A stretch of DNA of 17,908 nucleotides from CAYFMS01 sp964462325 (GTDB lineage: Bacteria; Patescibacteriota; Patescibacteriia; UBA9934), in NCBI GenBank assembly GCA_964462325.1, contig CAYWYQ010000014.1, forward strand, positions 1 to 17,908, read 5' to 3'. Positions 1-7,046 of the stretch are shown here, piece by piece; the stretch's first letter is position 1; each line of letters starts with the position of its first letter. The translations under genes and the position numbers were made by a program. Under the pieces are notes generated by a model. The model saw nothing but the letters and a program-made list of their open reading frames with translations, was not told where the DNA came from and did not search any database.

Positions 1-45
1 CACAAAGCGTGAATGTAAAGTACGCCAGTATATAAACGGAATAAA

Positions 46-85
46 TAAAAACCGGTGGATACTTCTTTCAAAGTTCACCCACCGG
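46..85 (-). terminator. Rho-independent terminator of the secreted-protein operon
   Basis: Read on the minus strand, CCGGTGG (85-79) pairs with CCACCGG (58-52), and a small inner ACTT/AAGT stem lies in the loop. A T-rich run follows at 51-46 and below. It lies 15 bp past the stop codon at 100, so it closes the leftward two-gene operon. Confidence 0.75.
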
Positions 86-99
86 CCAAGAGACCTGCT

Positions 100-687
100 C
101 TAGCGATTACCTGGAATCGGTGTCCAATTCGCCGAACCGGATCGCAGGGTCACCGGCGTATTCAGGCGACTGAATCGCCCTCCTACTACGATGTCCTGCG
201 TCTGCCGCACTCTGGCCTTCCAGTAATGCGTCAGATCGACGACAATCGGACAGGTGACCCAGCGCGTTTCCTCGCCAAGATCCACCAGACAATCGTCGCT
301 CGCCGGAATCGGTTCACGCCTTGGACCAATGCGTTCCAGTTGGTACGCGTAGATCCGCCAGTATCCCGAACCAATCACGCCCGTACAGGACGCACCGGGA
401 GGAATCACATACCGGCGATCAGCAAGATCGCGATCCTCGTGGGCCACGACTGGGGCCGCTCCACCTGTTGGGTGGAAAATGACCGGCATGACCTCGCCGA
501 CACGGAGCTGCCTGCTCGTAGCGTCCTTGATGGCAACGATGTAGACGGACTCGGTCGAGTCATTCTTCACCGTGTAGCGCCATCCAGGGGCATTGGAGTC
601 CGGCATCGCACCAATAGTGCAAACCGCCGGATTCCAGCTTTGCGCCAGCACGCTCGATACGAATAGAAGAAACAATGTGAACATCAT
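100..687 (-). CDS. Small secreted protein, function unknown
   Basis: 195 residues; I do not recognise the family. Residues 1-15 form a short hydrophobic signal peptide ending in SSVLA before Gln16, so export and cleavage after Ala15 are likely. Four cysteines (23, 101, 133, 146) in the exported part could form two disulfides, and the rest looks beta-rich. The start overlaps the stop of the upstream lipoprotein gene in an ATGA, and a purine-rich ribosome site (AGGGGAGGA) lies just before it, so the two genes are translationally coupled. A second ATG follows directly and cannot be excluded as the start. The gene is GC-rich compared with those right of 4273. Its partnership with the lipoprotein suggests a shared envelope role, but nothing in the sequence names it. 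Confidence 0.7.
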   Translation of the reverse strand: MMFTLFLLFVSSVLAQSWNPAVCTIGAMPDSNAPGWRYTVKNDSTESVYIVAIKDATSRQLRVGEVMPVIFHPTGGAAPVVAHEDRDLADRRYVIPPGASCTGVIGSGYWRIYAYQLERIGPRREPIPASDDCLVDLGEETRWVTCPIVVDLTHYWKARVRQTQDIVVGGRFSRLNTPVTLRSGSANWTPIPGNR

Positions 688-1136
688 TCCTCCCCTTCCT
701 CGATTTCTTCTGCAACTTCTTCCGTCGCGATTTCGGTCGCGACTTCACGCTCCGTCTCGGCGACATCTGCCCGCGCTCCTTCCTGATCAGCACGCACACC
801 CTCGAGCTCTGCGATTTCTCGCAAACTTCGAACATGCTCGCGCGTTCCAAGGTGGATCTGTGCAACCTCGTGACTCGCCCATGCGGGTACTTCAGGAGTA
901 GTAGCTACTTGTCTAACCGGAGTTTGTATCTCCAGTGTTTCTGGTCTCACCCACTCATTCCTGCAGCGAGTGCTGCGAGAGCTATTCGATCCAATCCTAT
1001 TGCTGTACGTGCAATCAGACGACTGCATGACCAGCCCTTGTTGAACCTGAATTGGCACTTGCTTCACACATCCAATCATTGCAAACAGCATGATGGCGAC
1101 CACGACAAGCATTGCGTTTTCGAAGAAATTCGACAT
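684..1136 (-). CDS. Small lipoprotein with acidic C-terminal helix
   Basis: 150 residues. A hydrophobic segment (about 9-22) ends in MIGC, giving a lipobox-like site with Cys23 as the candidate lipidated residue. Cys42 and Cys58 lie in the middle of the protein. Residues about 90-150 are rich in Glu, Ala and Arg with few helix breakers, and the last 15 residues are almost all acidic, which suggests a long surface helix or coiled coil. A good Shine-Dalgarno site (GAGGTG) lies 5 bases before the ATG. It is the first gene of a leftward operon and overlaps the next gene by 4 bases. No domain family is recognised. Membrane anchoring is an inference from the lipobox, whose -3 residue (Met) is not the usual Leu. 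Confidence 0.7.
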   Translation of the reverse strand: MSNFFENAMLVVVAIMLFAMIGCVKQVPIQVQQGLVMQSSDCTYSNRIGSNSSRSTRCRNEWVRPETLEIQTPVRQVATTPEVPAWASHEVAQIHLGTREHVRSLREIAELEGVRADQEGARADVAETEREVATEIATEEVAEEIEEGEE

Positions 1137-1231
1137 CGTTCACCTCAATTCTCAAGTAGTTGGTTTTTCGCTAAAACAAGTTGTAAATATACATTCCTCA
1201 TGCAGGTTTTCACACCTGATGTAGGAGAAAA

Positions 1232-1260
1232 AATATACCATATTTTTATCGTTCTGTCAA
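1232..1260 (-). promoter_or_regulatory. Promoter of the lipoprotein/secreted-protein operon
   Basis: On the minus strand TTGACA (1260-1255), a 17-bp spacer and TATATT (1237-1232) are preceded by TGG, giving an extended -10. The predicted start near 1225 leaves a leader of about 90 nt containing a CAGGT/ACCTG hairpin (1203-1218). The core almost copies the divergent promoter at 1360-1388. Confidence 0.75.
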
Positions 1261-1359
1261 TATTTTTTATACTTTTATTCGCTTATATTAGCGAAATATC
1301 GACTCTCAGACTCCTGCCTTCTATTCGATAATATACTAAGAAGAAATTCCTTGTTTTTA

Positions 1360-1388
1360 TTGACTTTTACGTGATTTTATGGTATATT
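1360..1388 (+). promoter_or_regulatory. Promoter of the 708-residue membrane protein gene
   Basis: TTGACT (1360-1365), a 17-bp spacer ending in TGG, and TATATT (1383-1388). It points right into the structured leader. The string ATGGTATATTT is shared with the divergent promoter, which suggests the two arms are expressed together. Confidence 0.75.
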
Positions 1389-1409
1389 TACCCTCCAAAT
1401 TCTACCCTC

Positions 1410-1478
1410 GCGGGTCGGATTTGTAGCTGTTCTTTTCTCAATTTGAACCTACAAAAACACAACAAACCCGCAAGGAGG
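1410..1478 (+). promoter_or_regulatory. Structured 5' leader ending at the ribosome site
   Basis: Two nested stems are visible. The outer one pairs GCGGGT (1410-1415) with ACCCGC (1466-1471). The inner one pairs TTTGTAG (1420-1426) with CTACAAA (1449-1455) and continues, after a 2-nt bulge, as GTTC (1429-1432) with GAAC (1445-1448). The AAGGAGG ribosome site (1472-1478) starts at the base directly after the outer stem, so folding could limit ribosome access. No known riboswitch class is recognised. Confidence 0.55.
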
Positions 1479-1483
1479 CCTAC

Positions 1484-3610
1484 ATGGCCAGAAGTAATCA
1501 GAAAAAAGAGGTGAGCTTCCTCGATTGGATCCCCGGCGTTGCCGGTAGTCTTTTCAGGGAAGGTTCCTATGCACAAGGTGCGGGACGTGAATTCGTCGAA
1601 CGCGCTATCGAAAAGATCAAATGGAACGAAGTTCAAGACGGAAAAGGTCTTATGGGCAGGCTCGCCAATATCTTCCTCGCAGCACGCGAGAAGCTCGGAC
1701 CAACCGGATCTATCCTCTTTTTCGAGGGTTTGTCTGAGATTGTTGAGAGTGTTGGCAAAACAACCCCTCCGCATATCAGGCCGCTTTTCCGTATTGCCGC
1801 GACATTGATCGCTGCTTCCGGATCTGCAGATCTTGGAGAAGCAGAGGATCACGAGGTACGTGACCACTTTCACCGTATCGGTCAACAGATCGATGCAACC
1901 ATGCAGGGAGTTCCTGTACCACCAGACCAAGGAGGCGCTATGCGCACGCAGAACGCCCCTGAGGCGGAAGAGAAGAAACCGTACTACGAACTCCCCGAGT
2001 TCACAAAGGAACGTGAACGCGCATTCTTCCTTTGGATGCGCTTGCTCGAGCTCGATAACAAGTACGACAAGTTCGATATGCACGGCCGTAGCAATATGCT
2101 CGCTGCTCGTACAGTATCGGCGCTTCACCAAGCACCGATTGTGGTTGCGCGGCTTCCACGCTACAGTAGCCGCACGTATAAGGAGTATCGAGACATCATC
2201 GATTGGATTGTCGCGCATGAACGGAGTGACTACAAAGCTGCGTTTGATACAAAGATCAAACAGCTCCGGAAGCTCGAGAGGGCCTTCGAAAGCTTCAAGT
2301 CGATTATCGAAACCATCGAGATTGACGAGAGCGCACTGAAGAAGCTCGCTGGACCGATTAATCGGTTTAAGGACTTCATCGATGAGCTTTCTTCGCATGA
2401 AGACCGCTCACACGTCTTCAAGCAGGCCAAACGATTCAGTAAAGAGACACTTTGGTGGATTGGTCTTGGACTCATTGCTGCAACAGTCAGCGTGGGTTTG
2501 AGTGGCCTCGTGCTTGGTGCAATCGGCGCGATCAGCAGGCTTGCAATGATTGCCGGTGCGTCCAGTGGCATTCCGCCGTATGTGACGACCGTCATCGGAT
2601 TGGTCGTAACGGTACCCTCTGTGATCATCGCTGCCATCACAAAATGGCGCGTAGGCACTATGGGTTTTACCCAGGCCGTCTTTACTCTGACCGCAACGTT
2701 CACGCTGCTCCTGTTTGCTCTTGCAGACTTCATTGGGTGGATCTACGTTGATCTGTTCAATATGCACGATCAAGTTGTGAGTTGGGATGCGTACTATATG
2801 GTGCTCCAGACTATGGCCGCCATCTACTACCTTCCCTTTACCTTGTTCGTGGTCAAGCAGATGGACTTGGTGGCGAATGACCCGTACGCCGACAAGCCAT
2901 CTGGGATTTTTCCGTTCGTAACCGAGTCCCTTGCGGCCGGAAAGCCGAATTGGGAGGCGCTCAATCGACACGGAAATCCATTCCGTATCGTACGAAAGCC
3001 CGGAGTGAAATTTGGTGCCATCATGAATTTGGTGGCCTGGCTCGCCATCGTCATTCCTTGCGTGCTACTCCTCCTTCAAAATGGCGGACCGCTTGGTGTG
3101 TGGTTGATGGCTATCATCGGTTGCATCGTACCAGCGGCAGACTTGTTCCGTTGGCATGGTGACAAGTTCAGCGAAAAAGAATTGCGATCGCTGGGAAAGG
3201 TGGCGGCTGGTCTCGGATTCATTTTGCTGATTGGTGTCTTGCCATTTTCCTTTCTGGGGTACACGGCAAGCAGTCTTCCATCGTGGCAGATCGCGAGTGT
3301 GCTCATAGCCTGTAGTATTGGCCTGGCTCTGTTTGGACCAAAAAACAATCAACAGGTTCGCATGATTGCCGGACTCCTTGGCGTCATTTCCCTGACCATG
3401 CTCCTCGTGAGTTACAATCAGGGTGAACTCACAAATAGTGGTGCTGATAGTGCCTTTGTGCAGACAGTGCCGCAGTCATCCAGTACAGGCACCCGCGCAG
3501 AAAAAAAACAGGACGCGATCAAGGACGCGAGACAAAGCGTCGAAGAAAAGATCTGTAAGCGCATGCTCGCAAAGGGCTTCAAGCGCGATCAGGTCGATTC
3601 CTGTCAGTAG
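1484..3610 (+). CDS. Large polytopic membrane protein, function unknown
   Basis: 708 residues; I do not recognise the family. Residues 1-320 look soluble and mostly helical, with a charged, proline-containing linker near 140-170 and a likely coiled-coil stretch at 250-305. From about 323 to 643 there are roughly nine hydrophobic segments (near 323-350, 366-387, 395-424, 436-458, 509-532, 538-553, 572-592, 598-617 and 626-643). A Ser/Thr-rich linker and a charged tail with two cysteines close the protein. No signal peptide is seen, so the N-terminal domain is probably cytoplasmic. The start is set by AAGGAGG six bases upstream. It is divergent from the lipoprotein operon with a matched promoter and ends at a strong terminator. 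A sensor, scaffold or transport role is possible, but none is supported by a motif. Confidence 0.75.
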   Translation: MARSNQKKEVSFLDWIPGVAGSLFREGSYAQGAGREFVERAIEKIKWNEVQDGKGLMGRLANIFLAAREKLGPTGSILFFEGLSEIVESVGKTTPPHIRPLFRIAATLIAASGSADLGEAEDHEVRDHFHRIGQQIDATMQGVPVPPDQGGAMRTQNAPEAEEKKPYYELPEFTKERERAFFLWMRLLELDNKYDKFDMHGRSNMLAARTVSALHQAPIVVARLPRYSSRTYKEYRDIIDWIVAHERSDYKAAFDTKIKQLRKLERAFESFKSIIETIEIDESALKKLAGPINRFKDFIDELSSHEDRSHVFKQAKRFSKETLWWIGLGLIAATVSVGLSGLVLGAIGAISRLAMIAGASSGIPPYVTTVIGLVVTVPSVIIAAITKWRVGTMGFTQAVFTLTATFTLLLFALADFIGWIYVDLFNMHDQVVSWDAYYMVLQTMAAIYYLPFTLFVVKQMDLVANDPYADKPSGIFPFVTESLAAGKPNWEALNRHGNPFRIVRKPGVKFGAIMNLVAWLAIVIPCVLLLLQNGGPLGVWLMAIIGCIVPAADLFRWHGDKFSEKELRSLGKVAAGLGFILLIGVLPFSFLGYTASSLPSWQIASVLIACSIGLALFGPKNNQQVRMIAGLLGVISLTMLLVSYNQGELTNSGADSAFVQTVPQSSSTGTRAEKKQDAIKDARQSVEEKICKRMLAKGFKRDQVDSCQ

Positions 3611-3625
3611 GTTCAACCTTGAATA

Positions 3626-3667
3626 CCCCGCTATGACTCGAACGGAGTCATAGCGGGGCTTTTTTTT
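3626..3667 (+). terminator. Strong Rho-independent terminator
   Basis: A perfect 14-bp stem (3626-3639 with 3645-3658), a 5-nt loop and a run of eight T (3660-3667) lie 15 bp after the stop of the membrane protein gene. Confidence 0.93.
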
Positions 3668-3671
3668 ATTC

Positions 3672-3809
3672 CGCTTGATAGTTAGAAGGGGGTGGGGTGT
3701 AGGGAGTATCGAATAGCCCTTAGCTGATTAGCTACTTAGCGCTTAGCATCTCGTCATTCCAGACCCGCTTGCCCCTCGAAGCCTGCAAGGCGAAGTGGGG
3801 ATCTGGAAT
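3672..3809 (-). repeat. Composite intergenic repeat, copy A (reverse orientation)
   Basis: Read on the minus strand, this holds the modules of the copies at 7231 and 17541. There is a palindromic cap with stem ATTCCAGA/TCTGGAAT (3756-3763 with 3802-3809) and a long inner hairpin. Tandem GCTAA-type units, a TATTCGA motif and ACTCCCTAC-type pyrimidine units follow. I see no credible coding potential in it. Confidence 0.75.
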
Positions 3810-3832
3810 CCGGTGCTCAACATGTTTTACCT

Positions 3833-3995
3833 CCACCCTTCGAGCACGCGTTTGTTTCCTAGACATCTTTTCCTGCTCCAACAATAGTTGGATTGTGAGG
3901 ACAGTACGCGCGAACGCAATGAAATGAGGAGCGATGTTTCGCAGCAAAAGAGAAAAGATGTTTAGGATAAACAATGCGAGCACAGAACTGGTGGA
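3833..3995. repeat. 163-bp palindromic (MITE-like) element, left copy
   Basis: It is the reverse complement of 7047-7209 with only three differences (3850, 3896, 3982), all transitions. The element has imperfect terminal inverted repeats of about 42 bp, with CCACC at one edge and GGTGG at the other, and internal stems such as CCAAC/GTTGG. A GTG-started open frame crosses it on the minus strand, but the other copy lacks that start codon, so I treat the element as non-coding. No transposase is present. Confidence 0.8.
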
Positions 3996-4221
3996 TAAAC
4001 TTCTTTTGCAAGGGTTCTTGAAGGAAAATCTTCTAGGGATAGTATGTTCTGAAGGAGTTGAGCATGTTAAAGAATGAGGAAGAGTAGTTATGTGACTACT
4101 CTGACGAAATCTGAGAGTTGCGCAGACCCTTCAGAACGGAATAGAGCCAGGAGCATTTTTCTTTAAGAGCACTGTTCTTTCTTTGAAGAAAAGTGAGAAA
4201 GGATTAAAAATAGAATTCATG
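3996..4221. other. Non-coding stretch between repeat and operon end
   Basis: No convincing gene is seen. One small hairpin (AGAGTAGT at 4081-4088 with ACTACTCT at 4095-4102, 6-nt loop) has no T tract after it on either strand. The rest is AT-rich sequence without an assigned role. Confidence 0.5.
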
Positions 4222-4243
4222 AAAAAAAGTGGATTTCTCCACT
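4222..4243 (-). terminator. Terminator of the ferredoxin/reductase/isomerase operon
   Basis: On the minus strand AGTGGA (4243-4238), loop GAAA and TCCACT (4233-4228) are followed by seven T (4228-4222). It lies 29 bp past the isomerase stop codon. The stem is short (6 bp) but the geometry is standard. Confidence 0.7.
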
Positions 4244-4272
4244 CGCTAATGCTCGGTGCGAACATTCAACCC

Positions 4273-5346
4273 TTATTTCATTTTCTCCTTGAATGCTTTC
4301 ACAAATGGAATTTCTTCAGGTTTTACACTATTCATCATCGCTAAATAATAGGAAGTGTAGCTTGAAAATTGAAGTATTTCCGCTTGCTCCTCAAATATAT
4401 TTTTCCCGCGAGCAAGATAATCAATCACCTGTCCTCCTTGTTTCTCAAGTAAATCAGCTGTGAGATCAAAACGTTTTTGTGTGCGCTTATTATAATAATT
4501 ACTACGTAAAAGTATGACCGTAAATTTTCCGAACAGTCCTTTTGGGAAAGACAGCCCTTCCAGAAAATGGTGATTCAATTCTGGCAATGTTAAATATGCA
4601 CAATGCTGTTTCGCCGTTTCATTGATTTGATTCTGCATGATATGTACATTTGCAGATAAGTGTTCAGCGCCAATTAATAAGATAGCCCTCCCCTTTAATT
4701 CCGTCGCAACTGTTTTTGCTGGATTGTCCTTCAATGGTAAATCAATAGAACAGGTTTCAATGACCTCTCCCATTGCAGACATCATCCGATGAATATCTGC
4801 TTTTGAAATTTTTAATAAACCGAGTGTCTTGAGCATTGCAGCAATCCCTGCGAAGGAAAATCCCAGTCCCAGTCTTGGTTGAATTGCATAATTCCCTGGA
4901 TCAAAAATATAGTGCGGAACTTTATGACGACGCGCAAATGCAGCAAGTTTTCCACCGGCAGAAATCGTCAGTATTTTTGCCTTCTTTTTCTGTGCTTCTT
5001 TCCCAGCCGCAAGCACCTCTTCTGTAGACCCGGAAAAACTCGACAATATAACCAATGTTTTTGCATTCACATATCCCGGAACATTATAGTCACGTATAAG
5101 TTCCATGGGAATTTTCATTGTCTTGTATGATGCAGCCTTTATCATTTCTGTGGCAAGATTAGATCCGCCCATCCCTACAATCACAATACGCTCTACCTTC
5201 TTATATGATGCAGGAAATGTAATGGCAGACGCCCCATCCCAAGCAATTGAAAATTGTCGCGGCAGATTTTCAATACCATAATTGATATCCTCCTTATCAT
5301 ACATTGTGTATGTCTTTTTATTATCAAGTTTATGTATTGTCCCCAT
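4273..5346 (-). CDS. Bifunctional phosphoglucose/phosphomannose isomerase
   Basis: 357 residues from the chosen start. It should interconvert fructose-6-phosphate with glucose-6-phosphate and mannose-6-phosphate in the cytoplasm, feeding glycolysis and sugar-nucleotide synthesis. The two-SIS-domain PGI/PMI family is shown by GMGGS (58-62), the phosphate-binding SFSGSTEE (103-110), Glu243 in the INE motif (the position of the family's catalytic Glu) and His259 in PELNHH. The length fits the family. The open frame extends to 5400, but ATG 5346 overlaps the upstream gene by only 17 bases and fits the family N-terminus better; ATG 5304 is another option. No strong ribosome site is visible, so translation is probably coupled to the oxidoreductase gene. 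It is the last gene of a three-gene operon with a ferredoxin. Confidence 0.88.
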   Translation of the reverse strand: MGTIHKLDNKKTYTMYDKEDINYGIENLPRQFSIAWDGASAITFPASYKKVERIVIVGMGGSNLATEMIKAASYKTMKIPMELIRDYNVPGYVNAKTLVILSSFSGSTEEVLAAGKEAQKKKAKILTISAGGKLAAFARRHKVPHYIFDPGNYAIQPRLGLGFSFAGIAAMLKTLGLLKISKADIHRMMSAMGEVIETCSIDLPLKDNPAKTVATELKGRAILLIGAEHLSANVHIMQNQINETAKQHCAYLTLPELNHHFLEGLSFPKGLFGKFTVILLRSNYYNKRTQKRFDLTADLLEKQGGQVIDYLARGKNIFEEQAEILQFSSYTSYYLAMMNSVKPEEIPFVKAFKEKMK

Positions 5347-6541
5347 AGTTTTTCTTCTCTTTGATTGCATTGGTGATTGCGGTCCTTTGTGAGACATCAC
5401 CGATCAAAATAGCACCCACAGTTTTTTGCTCACGTTGAAATAATTCTATCGCACCTTCATCTGACAATGAAAATTGTACCACTTCATCCGCTGCAGAGCG
5501 ATCTACATCCCCCACAAATACAATTTCAAGGCCCAAAAGATTTGTCGCATATGAGGAAACAAGGTTCATTTTTTTCCTGTCTCCCGACATTGTATGTGCA
5601 ACCGCACGTCCCTGCATAAGTGCATTCATCCAATTCCCATGACGAATATACCGCTCAGTATTTACGTCATATTGTTCGACAATATCTCCTGCGGCAAAGA
5701 TATCCCGCTTATTCGTTTCCAAAAATGCATTTGTCACCACACCCCTTTTTATTTCTATACCCGCATCTTCAAATAATGCATTGTCCGCATGAATTCCGAT
5801 TCCGATACCTAAAATATGTGCGGGCACTACTGTGCCATTTTCCAATACAATTGATTCTATGCCTCTATCCCCTCTCAGTGTGTAGTCTTTAATATTTTTA
5901 TAGAGATTTACATTTGACATCTCACATCTTTCTTCTAAAATAGCTGAGCTTTCTGAAGAAATGAGTTTTGACCAAAAGCCATTCGACCGCATAATGACTG
6001 AGGTCGAAAGCCCGTGATGCACAAAAAAATTAATATATTCAAGAGCAATAAATCCACCTCCATACACAGCAACATTTCTTTCCTCTTCTGGAAGAGATTT
6101 TACTTCCTTGATGAGCTCTACGACATGATCAGCGTCTGCAATGGTATAAAAATAAGATAATCCCCTCTTATCATCATCAAGTAAATTCACATCCCCTCCT
6201 GTTGTAATCAGTAATTTATCATAAGGAATTTCACGCGCATCACTCGTTTCAACAAACTTATTTTCTACATCAATTTTCGTTGCCCTGATACCGGTCATAT
6301 AGTCGATGTCGTTCTCGTCATACCAAGCAAAAGTTTTCATAAATACTTTTTCTCTTGAGATCTTCTCCTTTACATAATGCGGAAGAAGTACACGAGAATA
6401 AAGCGGTTGCTCCTNNNNNNNNNNNNNNNNNNNNNNNNNNNNNNNNNNNNNNNNNATAGAGGCGTCTGGATTTAGTTTTCTCAACTCCCCTGCAGCTGTT
6501 GTACCGGCAATACCTCCACCTATAATTACGTAATTTATCAT
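5330..6541 (-). CDS. FAD-dependent NAD(P)H oxidoreductase (ferredoxin/rubredoxin reductase-like)
   Basis: About 403 residues, interrupted by an N run. It belongs to the pyridine nucleotide-disulfide oxidoreductase superfamily. An N-terminal FAD motif GGGIAG (8-13) is followed, after the gap, by the PLYSR motif typical of NirB/rubredoxin-reductase-like enzymes. A second Rossmann motif (VYGGGFIALE) marks the NAD(P)H site, and DIFAAGD is the C-terminal FAD motif. It probably moves electrons between NAD(P)H and the ferredoxin encoded just upstream. ATG 6541 is chosen because it begins one base after the ferredoxin stop and directly precedes the FAD motif; the frame extends to 6580, but that would overlap the ferredoxin. 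The frame stays open across the gap. No redox-active CxxC is visible, which argues against a thioredoxin-reductase or lipoamide-dehydrogenase role. Confidence 0.85.
   Translation of the reverse strand: MINYVIIGGGIAGTTAAGELRKLNPDASXXXXXXXXXXXXXXXEQPLYSRVLLPHYVKEKISREKVFMKTFAWYDENDIDYMTGIRATKIDVENKFVETSDAREIPYDKLLITTGGDVNLLDDDKRGLSYFYTIADADHVVELIKEVKSLPEEERNVAVYGGGFIALEYINFFVHHGLSTSVIMRSNGFWSKLISSESSAILEERCEMSNVNLYKNIKDYTLRGDRGIESIVLENGTVVPAHILGIGIGIHADNALFEDAGIEIKRGVVTNAFLETNKRDIFAAGDIVEQYDVNTERYIRHGNWMNALMQGRAVAHTMSGDRKKMNLVSSYATNLLGLEIVFVGDVDRSAADEVVQFSLSDEGAIELFQREQKTVGAILIGDVSQRTAITNAIKEKKNYGDNT
6415..6455. other. Assembly gap (41 N) inside the oxidoreductase gene
   Basis: The gap lies in the FAD domain between PDAS and EQPLYSR. 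Relatives usually have about 6-8 residues here (end of the beta strand), whereas 41 N would encode about 14. The gap length is congruent with an open frame but may be an overestimate. Confidence 0.9.
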
Positions 6542-6542
6542 A

Positions 6543-6809
6543 TTACATGTCGGGATACAGTTGAGTCCCCTCTTCATCAAAAATAAATACCGCGAGCGTT
6601 GGACAAGATTGCGCAGCGAGGATAATTTCTTCCTTTTCTTCTTCCGTTACTTCCATCTCTCTTTCATAGGTTGGGCCATTTGGCGCCTCACCATGATCAA
6701 GTACATACGCCTTATTCTCTTCGTTCAGTACAAATGTGTTCGGGGCAATTGTCACACAGCTTGCGGCACCGATGCACAGGTCTGGATCTACAACTACTTT
6801 TATTTTCAT
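6543..6809 (-). CDS. Small ferredoxin with [3Fe-4S]-type cysteine pattern
   Basis: 88 residues, acidic. The usual four-cysteine motif is reduced: Cys12, Ala15 in place of the second ligand, Cys18, and Cys69 followed by Pro70. CxxAxxC...CP is the arrangement of single-cluster ferredoxins of the actinobacterial P450 type, which bind [3Fe-4S]. The protein is therefore predicted to carry one [3Fe-4S] cluster and to act as a cytoplasmic one-electron carrier. It is the first gene of the operon, one base ahead of the FAD oxidoreductase, which is its likely electron donor or acceptor. No Shine-Dalgarno site precedes the ATG; a possible extended -10 lies so close that the mRNA may be leaderless. Cluster type is an inference from ligand count; [4Fe-4S] with a non-Cys ligand is not excluded. 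Confidence 0.85.
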   Translation of the reverse strand: MKIKVVVDPDLCIGAASCVTIAPNTFVLNEENKAYVLDHGEAPNGPTYEREMEVTEEEKEEIILAAQSCPTLAVFIFDEEGTQLYPDM

Positions 6810-6817
6810 ATGCTAAG

Positions 6818-6826
6818 AGTTTATCA
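6818..6826 (-). promoter_or_regulatory. Possible extended -10 promoter of the ferredoxin operon
   Basis: TGATAAACT on the minus strand has a TG ahead of a TAAACT -10 hexamer. The predicted transcript would start about 2 nt before the ATG at 6809. No good -35 is seen, so this is a weak call. Confidence 0.4.
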
Positions 6827-6884
6827 GAAATTAGATAGATTGAGGAGATGAGTGGATCTAAATATAGTTAGAAGAGCTAATCAA

Positions 6885-6996
6885 CTGTCATTTCGACCGA
6901 GCGTTAGCGAGAGGAGAAACCTTTTTTCTCGTCATCCCAGGCTACGACCTGGGATCTTTATGCTAAAGGCTAATTACTAATAGCTAAAAACTTTTT
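6885..6996 (+). repeat. Partial composite intergenic repeat, copy D
   Basis: A TGTCATTTCGACCGAGCG-type module is followed by a perfect 8-bp hairpin, ATCCCAGG (6934-6941) with CCTGGGAT (6948-6955), and by degenerate GCTAA units. The hairpin matches the ATTCCAGA/TCTGGAAT cap of the other copies with compensatory changes. It lies upstream of the ferredoxin operon, in a gene-free stretch that continues to 7491. Confidence 0.65.
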
Positions 6997-7046
6997 TATA
7001 TATATCCCTCTACTTTCCTTCAAAAGAAAGTAGACAAAGAAACTTC

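Noticed and set aside
55..666. Long plus-strand open frame opposite the secreted-protein gene
   Set aside because: The minus-strand gene has a signal peptide, a ribosome site, an ATGA overlap with its partner and a terminator. The plus-strand frame has none of these and reads as Arg/Pro-rich shadow sequence.
1388..2398. 336-codon minus-strand open frame
   Set aside because: It is antisense to the membrane protein gene, which has promoter, ribosome site and terminator. The antisense frame has no upstream signals and runs into the promoter of the other gene.
3732..3983. Open frame of 83 codons on the minus strand across the left 163-bp element
   Set aside because: It lies in a palindromic repeat, needs a GTG start that the right copy has lost, and two of the differences between copies change the would-be amino acids. 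No ribosome site is seen.
4081..4102. Hairpin AGAGTAGT/ACTACTCT as a terminator
   Set aside because: No T tract follows on either strand, and the nearer 4222-4243 hairpin fits the operon end better.
5347..5400. Longer start of the PGI/PMI gene
   Set aside because: It would overlap the oxidoreductase gene by 71 bases and adds a basic tail not typical of the family; no ribosome site is seen.
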